Positions 1 to 8,157 of a stretch of 48,988 bases of DNA are shown one piece after another. The stretch is from Methanothrix harundinacea (GTDB taxonomy: Archaea; Halobacteriota; Methanosarcinia; Methanotrichales; Methanotrichaceae): positions 1-48,988 of the forward strand of contig DAQG01000080.1 in NCBI GenBank assembly GCA_002502785.1, given 5' to 3'. How positions within the stretch are numbered: position 1 is the first letter of the stretch; the number at the start of each line of letters is the position of its first letter. The position numbers were made by a program, and so were the translations under genes. The notes beneath the pieces are model-generated. The model ran no database searches. It worked only from the letters and a program-made list of their open reading frames with translations, and was not told the DNA's origin.

Positions 1-10
1 CACGGAATAG

Positions 11-250
11 CGAAGAGCCGTATTTATCAATTCCATTCAGCTTGGAAAAGACTATCAAGGGAAGGGAACAGGAGTTCAAGTATTAAAATTAATAGAGCAC
101 ATCGCTCTGAATTGCAGTATGCAGTATCTAAGCCTAGCCGTCCAGGAAACAAATTTGAGCGCTATTGGCGTCTACCGGCGATTTGGCCTTCGTGAAGTCT
201 CCAGAGGGAACGGATCGATACTTATGCGCAAAATTATCTTTAGATCTTGA
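11..250 (+). CDS. GNAT-family N-acetyltransferase, C-terminal part (5' end cut by window)
   Basis: Reading this frame to the TGA at 248-250 gives a typical GNAT acetyltransferase C-terminus. The acetyl-CoA binding signature YQGKGTG is followed by a helix and by the family's late motif AIGVYRRFGLREV. GNAT enzymes move an acetyl group from acetyl-CoA to an amine; the substrate here cannot be told. An in-frame TAG lies at 8-10, just before the visible domain, so either the gene is already broken or the upstream reading shifts outside the window. Base composition is more AT-rich than the genes to the right. Confidence 0.6.
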   Translation, partial: RRAVFINSIQLGKDYQGKGTGVQVLKLIEHIALNCSMQYLSLAVQETNLSAIGVYRRFGLREVSRGNGSILMRKIIFRS

Positions 251-328
251 TAACAACGCTATCGAATGACAAAAATACAGTACGTATGTTAAAAGCCCGC
301 GCCCATCGCCGAAAAGAAGAATGAGGCC

Positions 329-523
329 CTACCCCACGATCCTCGCCACCCGGCCCACCTGGCCGTCGGTGAGCCGGACCTTGATCCCGTGGGGGTGGAA
401 GGAGGAGTTTGTGAGGATATCCTTCACCACCCCTTCAGTCCTCTTTCCCGTCCTCTGATCCTTCTTGAGGACGATCTCGACCTTAAGCCCCGGCTTTATG
501 TCCTTTCTATTCTTCCCGTCCAT
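329..523 (-). CDS. YwbE family protein (DUF2196)
   Basis: This 64-residue protein matches the small YwbE/DUF2196 family along its whole length. The characteristic segments are KDQRTGKRTEGVVKDILT, HPHGIKVRL and DGQVGRVARI. The family is a small beta-rich domain found in bacteria and archaea with no proven function; the many basic residues and barrel-like pattern suggest nucleic-acid or ribosome contact, which is inference. It lies 73 bases downstream of an FKBP isomerase gene on the same strand and could share its transcript. The start is the only ATG that gives the full family length. Confidence 0.85.
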   Translation of the reverse strand: MDGKNRKDIKPGLKVEIVLKKDQRTGKRTEGVVKDILTNSSFHPHGIKVRLTDGQVGRVARIVG

Positions 524-596
524 GCTTCACCTACGTCATCCAGGCCGAAGCCAAAAGCCTCCGCCCGCGCCCGCCACGTCTCGCTTCCCGCACATA

Positions 597-1034
597 TCAC
601 TCGCCCTCTCCCTCGATCTCCAGGAGGAGGAGCTCGAAGACGAGGGTCTTCCCGGCCAGGGGGTGGTTCGCGTCGAAGGTGACCGCCTCGTCCGTCACCT
701 CGACCACCGTGAGCTGAAGCCTTTGCTTCTCTTTCGAGAACTCAAGCCTCTGGCCGACGACGGGGTCCAGGTCCGGGGGAAGCTCCTTTCTGTCGATCTT
801 TATCAAAAGCTCGTCCTTGTGGGTACCATAGCCCTTCTCCGGCGGGATGGTGACGGTCTTCGCCTCCCCGAGCTTCATGCCCACCACCGCCTCCTCAAAC
901 CCTGGGATGACCGTGCCTTTGCCGATGGTGAACTTCAGGGCACCGTGAGTCTCGGAGGAGTCGAAGACTGTCCCGTCCTCGAAGGTGCCTTTGTAGTGGA
1001 GGCTGACCGAATCGCCCTCTTTTGCCTGCTTCAT
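597..1034 (-). CDS. FKBP-type peptidyl-prolyl cis-trans isomerase, SlyD-like (downstream paralogue)
   Basis: This is a 145-residue cytoplasmic FKBP that catalyses cis-trans isomerisation of prolyl bonds and may act as a folding chaperone. The FKBP core is seen in FEDGTVFDSSE (about residues 18-28) and VIPGFEEAVVGMKLGE (about 42-57). The insert-in-flap region follows, and DANHPLAGKTLVFEL (about 121-135) is typical of the SlyD/archaeal branch. No signal peptide or metal-binding His-rich tail is present. The gene just upstream (1195-1629) is a clear paralogue on the same strand, so the pair probably arose by tandem duplication. The 160-base gap and an AT-rich TTAAAT stretch near 1100 allow a separate promoter. 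Confidence 0.92.
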   Translation of the reverse strand: MKQAKEGDSVSLHYKGTFEDGTVFDSSETHGALKFTIGKGTVIPGFEEAVVGMKLGEAKTVTIPPEKGYGTHKDELLIKIDRKELPPDLDPVVGQRLEFSKEKQRLQLTVVEVTDEAVTFDANHPLAGKTLVFELLLLEIEGEGE

Positions 1035-1194
1035 GTACGACGCTCCGTATTCGTATCGGTATCCTTCGTGATTTCAAACGACCGCAATCGCGACAATTTA
1101 ATGATTGATGAAGTTTTGAGATAAGTGATTCAAAGGCCGCGGGCACGAAACTTCCCACTCCCGGCTGGCCATATCCATCTTACACCAAGGCAGA

Positions 1195-1629
1195 TCAGGC
1201 CTCGACGATCTCCACTAGCTCGATCTCGAAGACAAGATCCATTCCGGCAAGGGGGTGGTTTGCGTCCAGAACCACAGAGGTTTCTGTTACCTCCGCCACC
1301 ACAACCTGGAGCATCTGATCGTAAGACTGACCTATCTGGAGGACCTGGCCCACCTCGGGCTCGATCTCCGTCGGCATGCTGGCCCGAGAAACCTCCATCA
1401 CCATCTCTTCGTGGCGGGGTCCGTAAGCCTCCTCGGCGGGGATCTTGATGGTCTTCGTCTCGCCAGGGCTCATCCCCATGGCTGCCGCCTCAAAGCCGGG
1501 GATCACCATCTTCTTTCCAAGGGTGAACTCCAGCGGGTCTCTGCCCTCAGAGCTGTCAAAGACCGTTCCGTCTTCAAACTTGCCGGTGTAATGGACTTTC
1601 ACGGTATCGTCCACTTTTGCCTTTTCCAT
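1195..1629 (-). CDS. FKBP-type peptidyl-prolyl cis-trans isomerase, SlyD-like (upstream paralogue)
   Basis: This 144-residue prolyl isomerase of the FKBP/SlyD branch shares FEDGTVFDSSE, VIPGFE and DANHPLAG with its neighbour at 597-1034. The flap region differs more, so the two may have different clients. I start it at the ATG at 1629 because AGGAG lies eight bases upstream and the residues from there match the paralogue's first residue. A longer reading frame to 1746 would add about 39 residues with no family match. Ligand-pocket residues of the core (D in GTVFD, VIPGFE) are kept, so it should be active. Confidence 0.92.
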   Translation of the reverse strand: MEKAKVDDTVKVHYTGKFEDGTVFDSSEGRDPLEFTLGKKMVIPGFEAAAMGMSPGETKTIKIPAEEAYGPRHEEMVMEVSRASMPTEIEPEVGQVLQIGQSYDQMLQVVVAEVTETSVVLDANHPLAGMDLVFEIELVEIVEA

Positions 1630-1889
1630 TTTGAAATCTCCTGACATTTGGGGCTTTGAAATCCGCAAGATATGTAGATGACGGTTTATCCTGAGAATTG
1701 AGGCGTGATCTCTTTTCAGAAGGGGGATAATCCGGTCCTGTTCCACTTTTGGAAGCGAATTCCGAAAGCCTTCTGGAAAATGGCCTGGTTATGAACGACG
1801 ATGAAAAAATGGCACGAAAATATGGGGGCTGGAAGATCCTGCATCAGGCATTCGACCTTCAGTCCCTTCCCCGTTTTGTCTGTCTGGTT

Positions 1890-3653
1890 TCAGAGCGCAT
1901 CGGCGGCGTAATAGTAGTACTCGCCCGACTCCCTCTGGGACCGATCGAGCCTCGACCCCGGCTTATTCACCCTCGGTCGGTGGGTGTCCTCGTCCCTTCT
2001 GAAAGTGATCCCGATGCTCTTGAGGAAGCGGTTCATTCCCACCCTCATCTTGACAGGTGGATGGGCGACGCCTCTTTTTCCCTGCTCCCCCTCGAAGACC
2101 ATCAGCTTCTCACTGAGGAGGTCGATGAGATATATGTCGTGGTCCACCACCAGCACCGACCGCTCGGTGCTCTCGGCGAACCTGCGCATCACCTTTGCGG
2201 CCATCATCCTCTGCTCGACGTCCAGGTGGGCCGAGGGCTCGTCCAGAAGATAGAGGTCGGCATCACGGCTTAAACAGCCGACGATCGCCACCCTCTGAAG
2301 CTCGCCTCCCGATAGCTCGTCCATCGTCTGATCCATCAGCTTCTCTAGGCCCATCGGCTTTACGAGCTCCGACTGGTAGTAGCTCGAATCAAACTCCTGC
2401 GTGATCTTTCGCAAAAACCCCTGGACCGAGAGGTCGGTCTCGGCTTTCAGGTACTGAGGCTTGTAGGATACCTTCAGCTTCAGGTCGAGGTTACCCGTCG
2501 TCGGCTCCTCGACTCCCGCCAGCATCTTGATGTAAGTGCTCTTACCGATCCCGTTCGGCCCCAAAATCCCCACGACCTCCCCCTTCCGGATCTCGCCCCG
2601 TTCCGCCTCCAGGACGAATGAGGAGTACTTCTTCGAAAAGGTCTCGTACTTCACCAGGAGCGGGACGTCCTTTTCAGCCCTTGGGGCGTGGACCTCGAAC
2701 ACAATCGACTCCGACCGCACCCTGATATTCTCCTCCGGGAAGTAGCCCTTTATGTACTGGTTGATCCCGACTCTGACCCCTTTCGGCCGGGTTATGACGC
2801 CGTAGGCTCCCGGAGTCCCATAGACCAGGTGGACGTTCTCGGCCAAGAGGTCCAGGAGGGCCAGGTCGTGCTCCACCACCATCACCGACTTCGTCTCGGC
2901 CAGCTCCCTGATGGCCTGGGCGGCGTTGATCCTCTGGTAGATGTCCAGGTACGGGCTGATCTCATCGAAGAAGTAGACGTCGGCCTCTCTTGCGGCGCAG
3001 GCGACTATCGCCACCCTCTGAAGCTCTCCGCCGCTGAGGCTTGATATCTCGCGGTCCATCAACGGCAAGAGGTTCAGCCTCTTTGCGAGAGCCGAGAGGG
3101 CACCGCGTTCGTCGGTCTTTTCAAGAAGCCCATTCACAGTTCCCGAGTAGCTCTTAGGTATCCTGTCGACATACTGGGGCTTGTAGGCGGTCTTTACCCC
3201 CTTTTCACCCACCCGTCTCAGGTAATCGCCGAGGGCCGACCCGGAATAGCTCTCGATCACCTCGCTCCAGGAGGCTCCCTTTCCGAGGTTCGGGGCGAGA
3301 AGGCCTGAGAGAATGGCGACGGCGGTGCTCTTTCCGATGCCGTTTGGTCCGAGCAGGCCCGTTACCCTTCCTTCGGTGGGGACGGGAAGGCCGTAGAGGG
3401 CGAAGCCATTCTTTCCGTAGCGGTGGGTGGGGTTTTCAAGCTCGTCTGGAAGGTTTATGATGTGGATCGCCCCGAAGGGGCACTTTCTAACGCAGATCCC
3501 GCAGCCGACGCAGAGGTTCTCGGTGATCATCGGCTTTCCGTCGGGGAAGGTGACGGTCTCATCGCCAGTCCTCACCGGCGGACAGAAGTACTCACACTCC
3601 TTGGCGCATTTTCTGGGCTGACACCTGTCCTTGTTGATTACAGCGATCCTCAT
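1890..3653 (-). CDS. RLI/ABCE1 ribosome-recycling ATPase
   Basis: This 587-residue protein is the archaeal ABCE1 (RNase L inhibitor) ATPase, which splits ribosomes after termination. An N-terminal iron-sulphur domain has one cysteine cluster in CQPRKCAKECEYFC and a second in CVGCGICVRKCPFGAI. Two ABC domains follow with Walker A motifs GPNGIGKST (both), signatures LSGGELQRVAI (both) and Walker B motifs YFFDEIS and YLLDEPS. I use the ATG at 3653 (MRIAVINKDRC), the conserved start of the family. An upstream in-frame codon at 3701 would run into the neighbouring gene. It follows the EMC6-like gene by 14 bases, so the two should form one transcript. Confidence 0.97.
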   Translation of the reverse strand: MRIAVINKDRCQPRKCAKECEYFCPPVRTGDETVTFPDGKPMITENLCVGCGICVRKCPFGAIHIINLPDELENPTHRYGKNGFALYGLPVPTEGRVTGLLGPNGIGKSTAVAILSGLLAPNLGKGASWSEVIESYSGSALGDYLRRVGEKGVKTAYKPQYVDRIPKSYSGTVNGLLEKTDERGALSALAKRLNLLPLMDREISSLSGGELQRVAIVACAAREADVYFFDEISPYLDIYQRINAAQAIRELAETKSVMVVEHDLALLDLLAENVHLVYGTPGAYGVITRPKGVRVGINQYIKGYFPEENIRVRSESIVFEVHAPRAEKDVPLLVKYETFSKKYSSFVLEAERGEIRKGEVVGILGPNGIGKSTYIKMLAGVEEPTTGNLDLKLKVSYKPQYLKAETDLSVQGFLRKITQEFDSSYYQSELVKPMGLEKLMDQTMDELSGGELQRVAIVGCLSRDADLYLLDEPSAHLDVEQRMMAAKVMRRFAESTERSVLVVDHDIYLIDLLSEKLMVFEGEQGKRGVAHPPVKMRVGMNRFLKSIGITFRRDEDTHRPRVNKPGSRLDRSQRESGEYYYYAADAL

Positions 3654-3667
3654 CGGTCCCACCCGGT

Positions 3668-4087
3668 CTAGTTGAGGAGGAGGGTCCAGGTGACGAGCCA
3701 CAGGTCGACGGCTATGAACTCGACGTAGAACCAGTCCTTGGTCTTGAACTCATCGACGTTGATTTTGAGATAGGGATAGGTGAACTTCTGGATATAGAGG
3801 GTGAGGGCGACGACTAGGGTCATGACGAAGTACCAGGGGTATGTCATCCCCATCAACCCTTCCTCGGGCACGCCGGTCCCGAAGAGCTGGAGGCTCGCGA
3901 AACCGAATATGACGCCGAGAACAGCAGGGTACAAAGTCATGACGATGCCGTCGGCTCTGGCTTTCTTTCTATCTTTCGCGTCCTTCTTTGGAGCTATGAT
4001 CTTCTTCTCATCTGCCGCCTTCGATTCTTCTGTGGCCGCGGCTGCTGCATTTTGAGCGCTCTTCGACTTCTTCCTCTTCTTGGCCAT
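3668..4087 (-). CDS. EMC6-like archaeal membrane protein
   Basis: This 139-residue protein has a highly charged, Ala/Lys-rich N-terminus (about residues 1-48). Three hydrophobic segments follow, near 50-70, 85-100 and 120-138. The C-terminal stretch with QKFTYPYL and KDWFYVEFIAVDLWLVTWTLLLN-like composition matches what I know as the archaeal EMC6-like family. Eukaryotic EMC6 is part of the ER membrane insertase; an insertase role in archaea is inference. It is the first gene of a two-gene unit with RLI, 14 bases apart, which puts it in a translation and membrane biogenesis context. It is divergent from the NOB1 gene. Confidence 0.75.
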   Translation of the reverse strand: MAKKRKKSKSAQNAAAAATEESKAADEKKIIAPKKDAKDRKKARADGIVMTLYPAVLGVIFGFASLQLFGTGVPEEGLMGMTYPWYFVMTLVVALTLYIQKFTYPYLKINVDEFKTKDWFYVEFIAVDLWLVTWTLLLN

Positions 4088-4224
4088 GGGATCCTCCCTG
4101 CCCTGGGTGGCATCATATCATAATAGCGTTTTGGTCTGGGTGGCCGGTCCCTTTTCGTCACCTTGCATGCCCATCTCCAAGCCCAAGGCAAAGTCCAAGT
4201 AGTATTGAGGCCAAAAGTTCCGGG

Positions 4225-4686
4225 ATGTGTGCGCTCATCGTCGCAGACTCGTCGGTGTTCATATGCGGAAAGGCTCTTGAGGGAGAGGTCGTCACGGTCC
4301 CCGGTGTCGAGAGCGAGCTGAAGGACATTCGTTCTCGTATGCGGCTTCAGATATCCGGGGTGAGGATCGAGGCCCTCTCCGCCAGGGCGCTGGAGAGGGC
4401 GAAGGCTGCCGCCCAGGAGACGGGGGACAGTGCGGTCCTCTCCGAGGTTGACCTGGAGCTTTTGGCCAAGGCTCTGGAGCTATCCGCGAAGCTTGCCACC
4501 GACGATTACGCCCTTCAGAACGCGGCCCTTCACCTGGGCCTCAAGGTCGAGACGGTGGCCCAGCCCCGGATTCGAAAGATCGTGAAACGGACTCAAAGGT
4601 GCATCGGCTGTGGTCGGCCCTTCGAGGGCGAAGAGTGTCCGGTCTGCGGCACACCTGCCAAAAAGAGAAAGGGGGGTTACAAATGA
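4225..4686 (+). CDS. NOB1-like endoribonuclease (PIN domain plus zinc ribbon)
   Basis: This 153-residue protein has a PIN-type nuclease domain beginning VADSSVF (catalytic Asp near residue 8). Further acidic positions lie in SEVDLELLAKALEL and LATDDYALQNAA, and a zinc ribbon follows with CIGCGRPF and CPVCGTP (about residues 126-143). Archaeal Nob1 matures the 3' end of 16S rRNA, so a ribosome assembly role is likely. The C-terminus is Lys/Gly-rich. Its stop overlaps the start of the next gene in ATGA, so the two are translationally coupled. It is divergent from the EMC6-like/RLI unit, making this a translation-linked neighbourhood. Confidence 0.9.
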   Translation: MCALIVADSSVFICGKALEGEVVTVPGVESELKDIRSRMRLQISGVRIEALSARALERAKAAAQETGDSAVLSEVDLELLAKALELSAKLATDDYALQNAALHLGLKVETVAQPRIRKIVKRTQRCIGCGRPFEGEECPVCGTPAKKRKGGYK

Positions 4687-5306
4687 AAAATATTGATAGC
4701 TTGATAGCAAAGACCGCCGAGCTGAAGGCGGAAGGATTGGTGGAGGGACAGATCGCCGAGGAGCTGAACATCTCCAGGGAGACGGTCACATGGCTTTTGA
4801 CCCACGGCGAGAAGAAAGCTGGAGTCCAGGGTCCCAAGGACGTCTCCGTCGACTGGAGCACCATCGGGAAGAGTTCCATAAGGCTCCGGCACGTCTCCCT
4901 GGCCCTGACAGACATGATCGAAGAATGCCTGGAATGTGCCGACGCCAACGTTGAGGTAGTCGTCGGGATCGCCCTCAGCGGCGTTCCTCTCGCCAACATG
5001 GTGGCCGAGGAGCTGGGGGCGGAGCTGGCGGTCTATACGCCCACCAAGCAGAAATGGTCTCAGGGGGCGGGCGAGACGGAGCTTAGGGGCACCTTCAGCT
5101 CCAACTTCTCAGATGTCTGCGACGCTGAGTGCGTCGTCGTCGATGACGTCATCACCTCCGGCAGAACCCTCGAGGAGGCCGTGGAGGAGCTGAACGAGCA
5201 CGGCGCCTCAACCAACGCCATCGGAGTCCTCCTGGACAAGAGGGGGATCGACGACATCGTCGGGGTTCCCGTCTGCTCCCTTCTTCAGATCATAAGGGTG
5301 AACTGA
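4683..5306 (+). CDS. gfcR: GfcR-type transcriptional regulator (HTH plus orotate-phosphoribosyltransferase-like domain)
   Basis: The 207-residue product has an N-terminal helix-turn-helix (EEL-NISRETVTWLLTHG, about residues 22-40) joined to a type I phosphoribosyltransferase fold. The PRPP-binding loop is VVVDDVITSGRT (about 152-163). Archaeal proteins of this build are related to PyrE but act as regulators: GfcR of haloarchaea controls sugar metabolism genes. True orotate transferase activity is unlikely with this architecture. The ATG at 4683 overlaps the NOB1-like stop and gives the conserved HTH start. A longer frame to 4599 would only overlap NOB1. Confidence 0.88.
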   Translation: MKNIDSLIAKTAELKAEGLVEGQIAEELNISRETVTWLLTHGEKKAGVQGPKDVSVDWSTIGKSSIRLRHVSLALTDMIEECLECADANVEVVVGIALSGVPLANMVAEELGAELAVYTPTKQKWSQGAGETELRGTFSSNFSDVCDAECVVVDDVITSGRTLEEAVEELNEHGASTNAIGVLLDKRGIDDIVGVPVCSLLQIIRVN

Positions 5307-5342
5307 GAGCTTCAGGTCCGGTACCGGCTGGGCCTGGGTAGA

Positions 5343-5363
5343 TTCTTTTTTAACGATCTTTTT
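5343..5363 (+). terminator. T-rich terminator after gfcR
   Basis: Two T runs (six at 5346-5351, five at 5359-5363) follow the gfcR stop by about 40 bases with no strong hairpin. Oligo-T tracts are the usual archaeal termination signal. Confidence 0.5.
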
Positions 5364-5434
5364 GCGGTTGATCCTGCTCAGAATCCTCTTCGGCAGATCT
5401 TCGTTTGAGGTACTCTTCGATCTTGCACCCTAAA

Positions 5435-5443
5435 AATTTATAT
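5435..5443 (+). promoter_or_regulatory. TATA box of the three-repeat secreted protein
   Basis: AATTTATAT preceded by A-rich sequence lies 35-43 bases before the ATG at 5478. This suits an archaeal TATA box with a short leader that contains the AGGAGG ribosome site. Confidence 0.6.
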
Positions 5444-5477
5444 GCACATCAGACCAATTACTACCAGGAGGATCATA

Positions 5478-6002
5478 ATGAGTCTGAAAATCTGTCATCT
5501 CACACCCTTTGCAGCCGTGGTGCTGCTTTTCGTGCTGGCTTCGCCGGCATTTGCAGAAGACGGCTCAACGGCCCAGGCAACGAGTTTTGGCGACGTGAAG
5601 TACAAGGTATTGGACCCGATTAAGCTTGGCAAAGAGGCAAAGCCCCTCTACGAAGTTGACGCCTACTTCAGGCTGAAGGACCTTCGAGAGATCGCGACCA
5701 AGGATAAGGGGACCTACATAGTGCCTTCGGAAACCGATCAGGTGCCCTCTGAGCTTGGAAAAGATGCGAAGCCCCTCTACGACGTCGCCTCTTATTTCAG
5801 GATAAAGGACATTCGGGAGATCGCGACCAAGGATAAGGGAACATACGTCGTCCCCTCAAAGGGCGATCAAGAGCCCAACGAACTTGGGAAAGAGGCGAAG
5901 CCCGTCTACGACGTCGACGCCTACTTCCGATTGAAGGAGCTTCGAGAGATAGGTTCCAAGGAGAAAAAGAGCTTCGTTGTGCCCTCGAAAATCAGGGCTT
6001 AA
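5478..6002 (+). CDS. Secreted protein made of three 43-residue repeats
   Basis: The 174-residue protein begins with a signal peptide: KICH, then a hydrophobic run to about residue 24, with a likely cut after AFA near 26. A short linker follows, then three repeats of 43 residues starting at residues 50, 93 and 136. Each repeat runs LGKxAKPxYxV, Y-FRxKxxREI, then a K-rich turn and a VPS-type strand end. The third repeat ends the protein. I do not recognise the family. AGGAGG sits seven bases before the ATG at 5478, so this start is strong; the in-frame ATG at 5442 lies inside the promoter. No membrane anchor follows the signal peptide, so it is probably exported and soluble or surface-bound. 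Confidence 0.85.
   Translation: MSLKICHLTPFAAVVLLFVLASPAFAEDGSTAQATSFGDVKYKVLDPIKLGKEAKPLYEVDAYFRLKDLREIATKDKGTYIVPSETDQVPSELGKDAKPLYDVASYFRIKDIREIATKDKGTYVVPSKGDQEPNELGKEAKPVYDVDAYFRLKELREIGSKEKKSFVVPSKIRA
5625..5999 (+). repeat. Three tandem 129-bp coding repeats
   Basis: Units begin at 5625, 5754 and 5883, exactly 129 bases apart. The nucleotide sequence is also closely kept between units 1 and 2 (for example GAGATCGCGACCAAGGATAA in both), which points to recent duplication or gene conversion within the gene. Confidence 0.9.
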
Positions 6003-6049
6003 GCTTGACCTGGCCGAAACCGTATCTTTGAGGCGGCGATCCGCCGGCC

Positions 6050-6457
6050 TCAGAGATACTTCTGAATTTTGTTTGCGAGAGTGGTCTTGGGATAAGCTCC
6101 CACCATCTGGTCGATCAGCTCGCCGTTCTTGAAGACGAGCATGGTGGGTATCGCCATGATGCCGTACTTGCTGGAGGTCTGCATGTTCTCGTCGACGTTC
6201 AGCTTTCCGAAGACGACCTTTCCCTTCATTTCTTTGACCAGCTCGTCGATCACCGGGGCGACCATCCTGCAGGGTCCGCACCACTCAGCCCAGCAGTCTA
6301 AGATCACAAGAGGATATCTGGCCACCACGTCGCCGACGGTGCCGTCCGTCACCTTGACGGGGCTGTCGGGATAGTCCACATTAGGTTCGTTTGCCATCTT
6401 TTTCATCTCCTCGAGCTTCTTTTTCCTTATCCTTTCAAGCTCCTCGTCCAAGATCAC
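6050..6457 (-). CDS. trxA: Thioredoxin
   Basis: This 135-residue thioredoxin has the active site WCGPC at residues 59-63 and the conserved cis-Pro segment AIPTMLVF near 105-112. It reduces protein disulphides in the cytoplasm. The N-terminus carries about 20 extra residues, a charged helix rich in Lys and Glu, before the domain proper; a start at Met18 or Met21 is possible. Its ATG overlaps the stop of the DUF1638 gene by four bases, so the two are translationally coupled. That pairing suggests a redox link with the DUF1638 protein, which has several Cys. Confidence 0.93.
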   Translation of the reverse strand: MILDEELERIRKKKLEEMKKMANEPNVDYPDSPVKVTDGTVGDVVARYPLVILDCWAEWCGPCRMVAPVIDELVKEMKGKVVFGKLNVDENMQTSSKYGIMAIPTMLVFKNGELIDQMVGAYPKTTLANKIQKYL

Positions 6458-7026
6458 ACCTCTAACCTCTCTTTAGCCTCCATAATCAAGGACTTGAAGT
6501 GCTCCAAGTTCACCGGCATCTTCTCGTAGCGGCAGAGGGTGAAATCGAGAAATTCGATCAGTCCCTCTTCGTATTCGTCCGCGTTATCGAGGGTGTCCAG
6601 GAAGATGGAGCCCTTGAAGGGTGCGAGCTGAAAACGGGCTTCTTCCCGGCTCCAGTTCATCCTCTCGAACATATCCCTCCAGCTCTTGACCCAGCCTGGC
6701 GAGAGGTAAAAGTAAAGTCCACGGTTTGCTATATCCTCCACCTTCTTTCGGGTGATGAAGGCATCGATGCAGTTCTGGCACCTGAGGAGGACGGCCTTGT
6801 AGGGGGCGAGGATCTCGGCCATCTTGGGGTGGCAATCGCCGTAGGCGACGATTATGCCGTCATGGTCTTTACACTCTTCCAGCTCCGCCTTGAGGGCCTC
6901 GGCCAAGTCGTCGAAGTTGGCATGAAGCCCTGCCTCAAGGTAGCGGACTGTGTTGGGGAAGTCGAGCTGGTCTGCGATCTTCTCGATCTCATCCTTGAAT
7001 ATGCCGCAGGCGATGATTGCGTACAT
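6454..7026 (-). CDS. DUF1638 domain protein
   Basis: The 190-residue product has the DUF1638 layout: AIIACGIF at the start, YGDCHPKM near residue 82, RCQNCIDAF near 102 and YLSPGWVKSW near 127. The family is common in methanogens and acetogens, often near corrinoid methyltransferase genes, and its function is unproven. The conserved Cys and His could bind a metal or corrinoid, which is inference. I choose the ATG at 7026; a TTG two codons upstream is an alternative. It has its own TATA-like box and is coupled to trxA by an ATGA overlap, so it may need a reductant. Confidence 0.85.
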   Translation of the reverse strand: MYAIIACGIFKDEIEKIADQLDFPNTVRYLEAGLHANFDDLAEALKAELEECKDHDGIIVAYGDCHPKMAEILAPYKAVLLRCQNCIDAFITRKKVEDIANRGLYFYLSPGWVKSWRDMFERMNWSREEARFQLAPFKGSIFLDTLDNADEYEEGLIEFLDFTLCRYEKMPVNLEHFKSLIMEAKERLEV

Positions 7027-7048
7027 GGACAACCTTACAGTCGTCGGG

Positions 7049-7060
7049 ATATTATATATC
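7049..7060 (-). promoter_or_regulatory. TATA box of the DUF1638-trxA unit
   Basis: GATATATAAT on the minus strand lies about 24-34 bases before the ATG at 7026, so the transcript would be nearly leaderless. It sits between the ala stop and DUF1638. Confidence 0.55.
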
Positions 7061-7079
7061 GCTTATCCGAAAGACAAGC

Positions 7080-8102
7080 TCACAAAAACGGAAGCTTCGT
7101 TCCGATCCCCTTCTCTATTGCCTTCTGGTGGACCTTCGTGGCCGTCGCCACGTCCTGTATGGCCAGGCCCGTCGAGTCGAAGACGGTGATCTCATCGTCG
7201 CTCACCCGACCCGGAACTTTTCCGGCAACGATCTCGCCGATCGTGGCGTAAATCCCCTCGGGGGCAAAAAGCCCCTTTGTCAGGGGGACGTTCACCTCGC
7301 CGGAATGGGAGGCCTGAGCCAAATCGTCGACCACGACCTTCGACCTGCCGAGAATGTTGGGTTCCAGTTCCTCCTTTCCCTTCGCGTCGGCCCCGATGGC
7401 GTTGATGTGGGTGCCTTCACAGATCCACTCGTCCTTCACCAGGGGCTTTCGAGAGGGCGTGGTGGTGACCAGGATATCACATTCGCAGGCATCTTTTATC
7501 TCGGTGGAAAGATCGTACTCGACGTCAAGAAAGCTCCTGCAGTCTTGTTCCAGGGCCCTGCACCGGTCTATGGATACGTCGGCGACGAGCACCTTCTCGA
7601 TGGCGAATATCTTGGCAAGGCCCAGAAGCTGAGTTCTAGCCTGGGCACCGGCCCCGACGATCCCCACCGTCCTTGAGTTCTTCCTCGCGAGATACTTGGC
7701 GGCGACGGCTCCAGCGGCCCCGGTCCTCATGCTGGTGAGGTGCGTTCCCCCCATCATAGCGAGGGGGGCTCCGGTCTTCGGCGAGTTCAGGATAACCACC
7801 GCCATCACCGTGGGAAGGCCGGCGCCGGGATTTGCCGGATGGACGTTGACGACCTTGACCCCGGTGGCGTCCAGCTCCTCCAGGTAGGCCGGCATAGTCC
7901 GGAGGTCGCCGTTGTACTTTTTGTAGTAAAGGTAGGACTTGGGTGGCATCTGGGCCTTTCCTAGACCATGCTCTCGAAAGGCCTCCTCCACCGCTTCGAT
8001 CGTCTCCTCCATCGTCAGCGACGACTTCACCTCGTCCTCTGATAACCACAATATATCCAAATCGTTCGCCTCCTGACTCTCCAGACTCTTTCCGTGAGAC
8101 AT
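7080..8102 (-). CDS. Ornithine cyclodeaminase/mu-crystallin family dehydrogenase, probably alanine dehydrogenase
   Basis: The 340-residue protein belongs to the OCD/mu-crystallin superfamily. It shows TVGIVGAGAQARTQLLGL (NAD-binding loop, about residues 143-160), the substrate-site segment LRTMPAYL near 72, GGTHLTSMRTGAAGA near 118, and SDDEITVFDSTGLAIQD near the C-terminus. Archaeal members include NAD-dependent alanine dehydrogenase, while relatives make proline from ornithine or reduce imines. The motifs suit the archaeal Ala dehydrogenase branch, but substrate is inferred. It is divergent from the geranylgeranyl reductase gene 55 bases away and upstream of DUF1638-trxA. Confidence 0.88.
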   Translation of the reverse strand: MSHGKSLESQEANDLDILWLSEDEVKSSLTMEETIEAVEEAFREHGLGKAQMPPKSYLYYKKYNGDLRTMPAYLEELDATGVKVVNVHPANPGAGLPTVMAVVILNSPKTGAPLAMMGGTHLTSMRTGAAGAVAAKYLARKNSRTVGIVGAGAQARTQLLGLAKIFAIEKVLVADVSIDRCRALEQDCRSFLDVEYDLSTEIKDACECDILVTTTPSRKPLVKDEWICEGTHINAIGADAKGKEELEPNILGRSKVVVDDLAQASHSGEVNVPLTKGLFAPEGIYATIGEIVAGKVPGRVSDDEITVFDSTGLAIQDVATATKVHQKAIEKGIGTKLPFL

Positions 8103-8157
8103 ACTCTCGTCCGCAGATGGAAAAGGCTATCCCCTTGATCGATGGAGACTCTACGGA

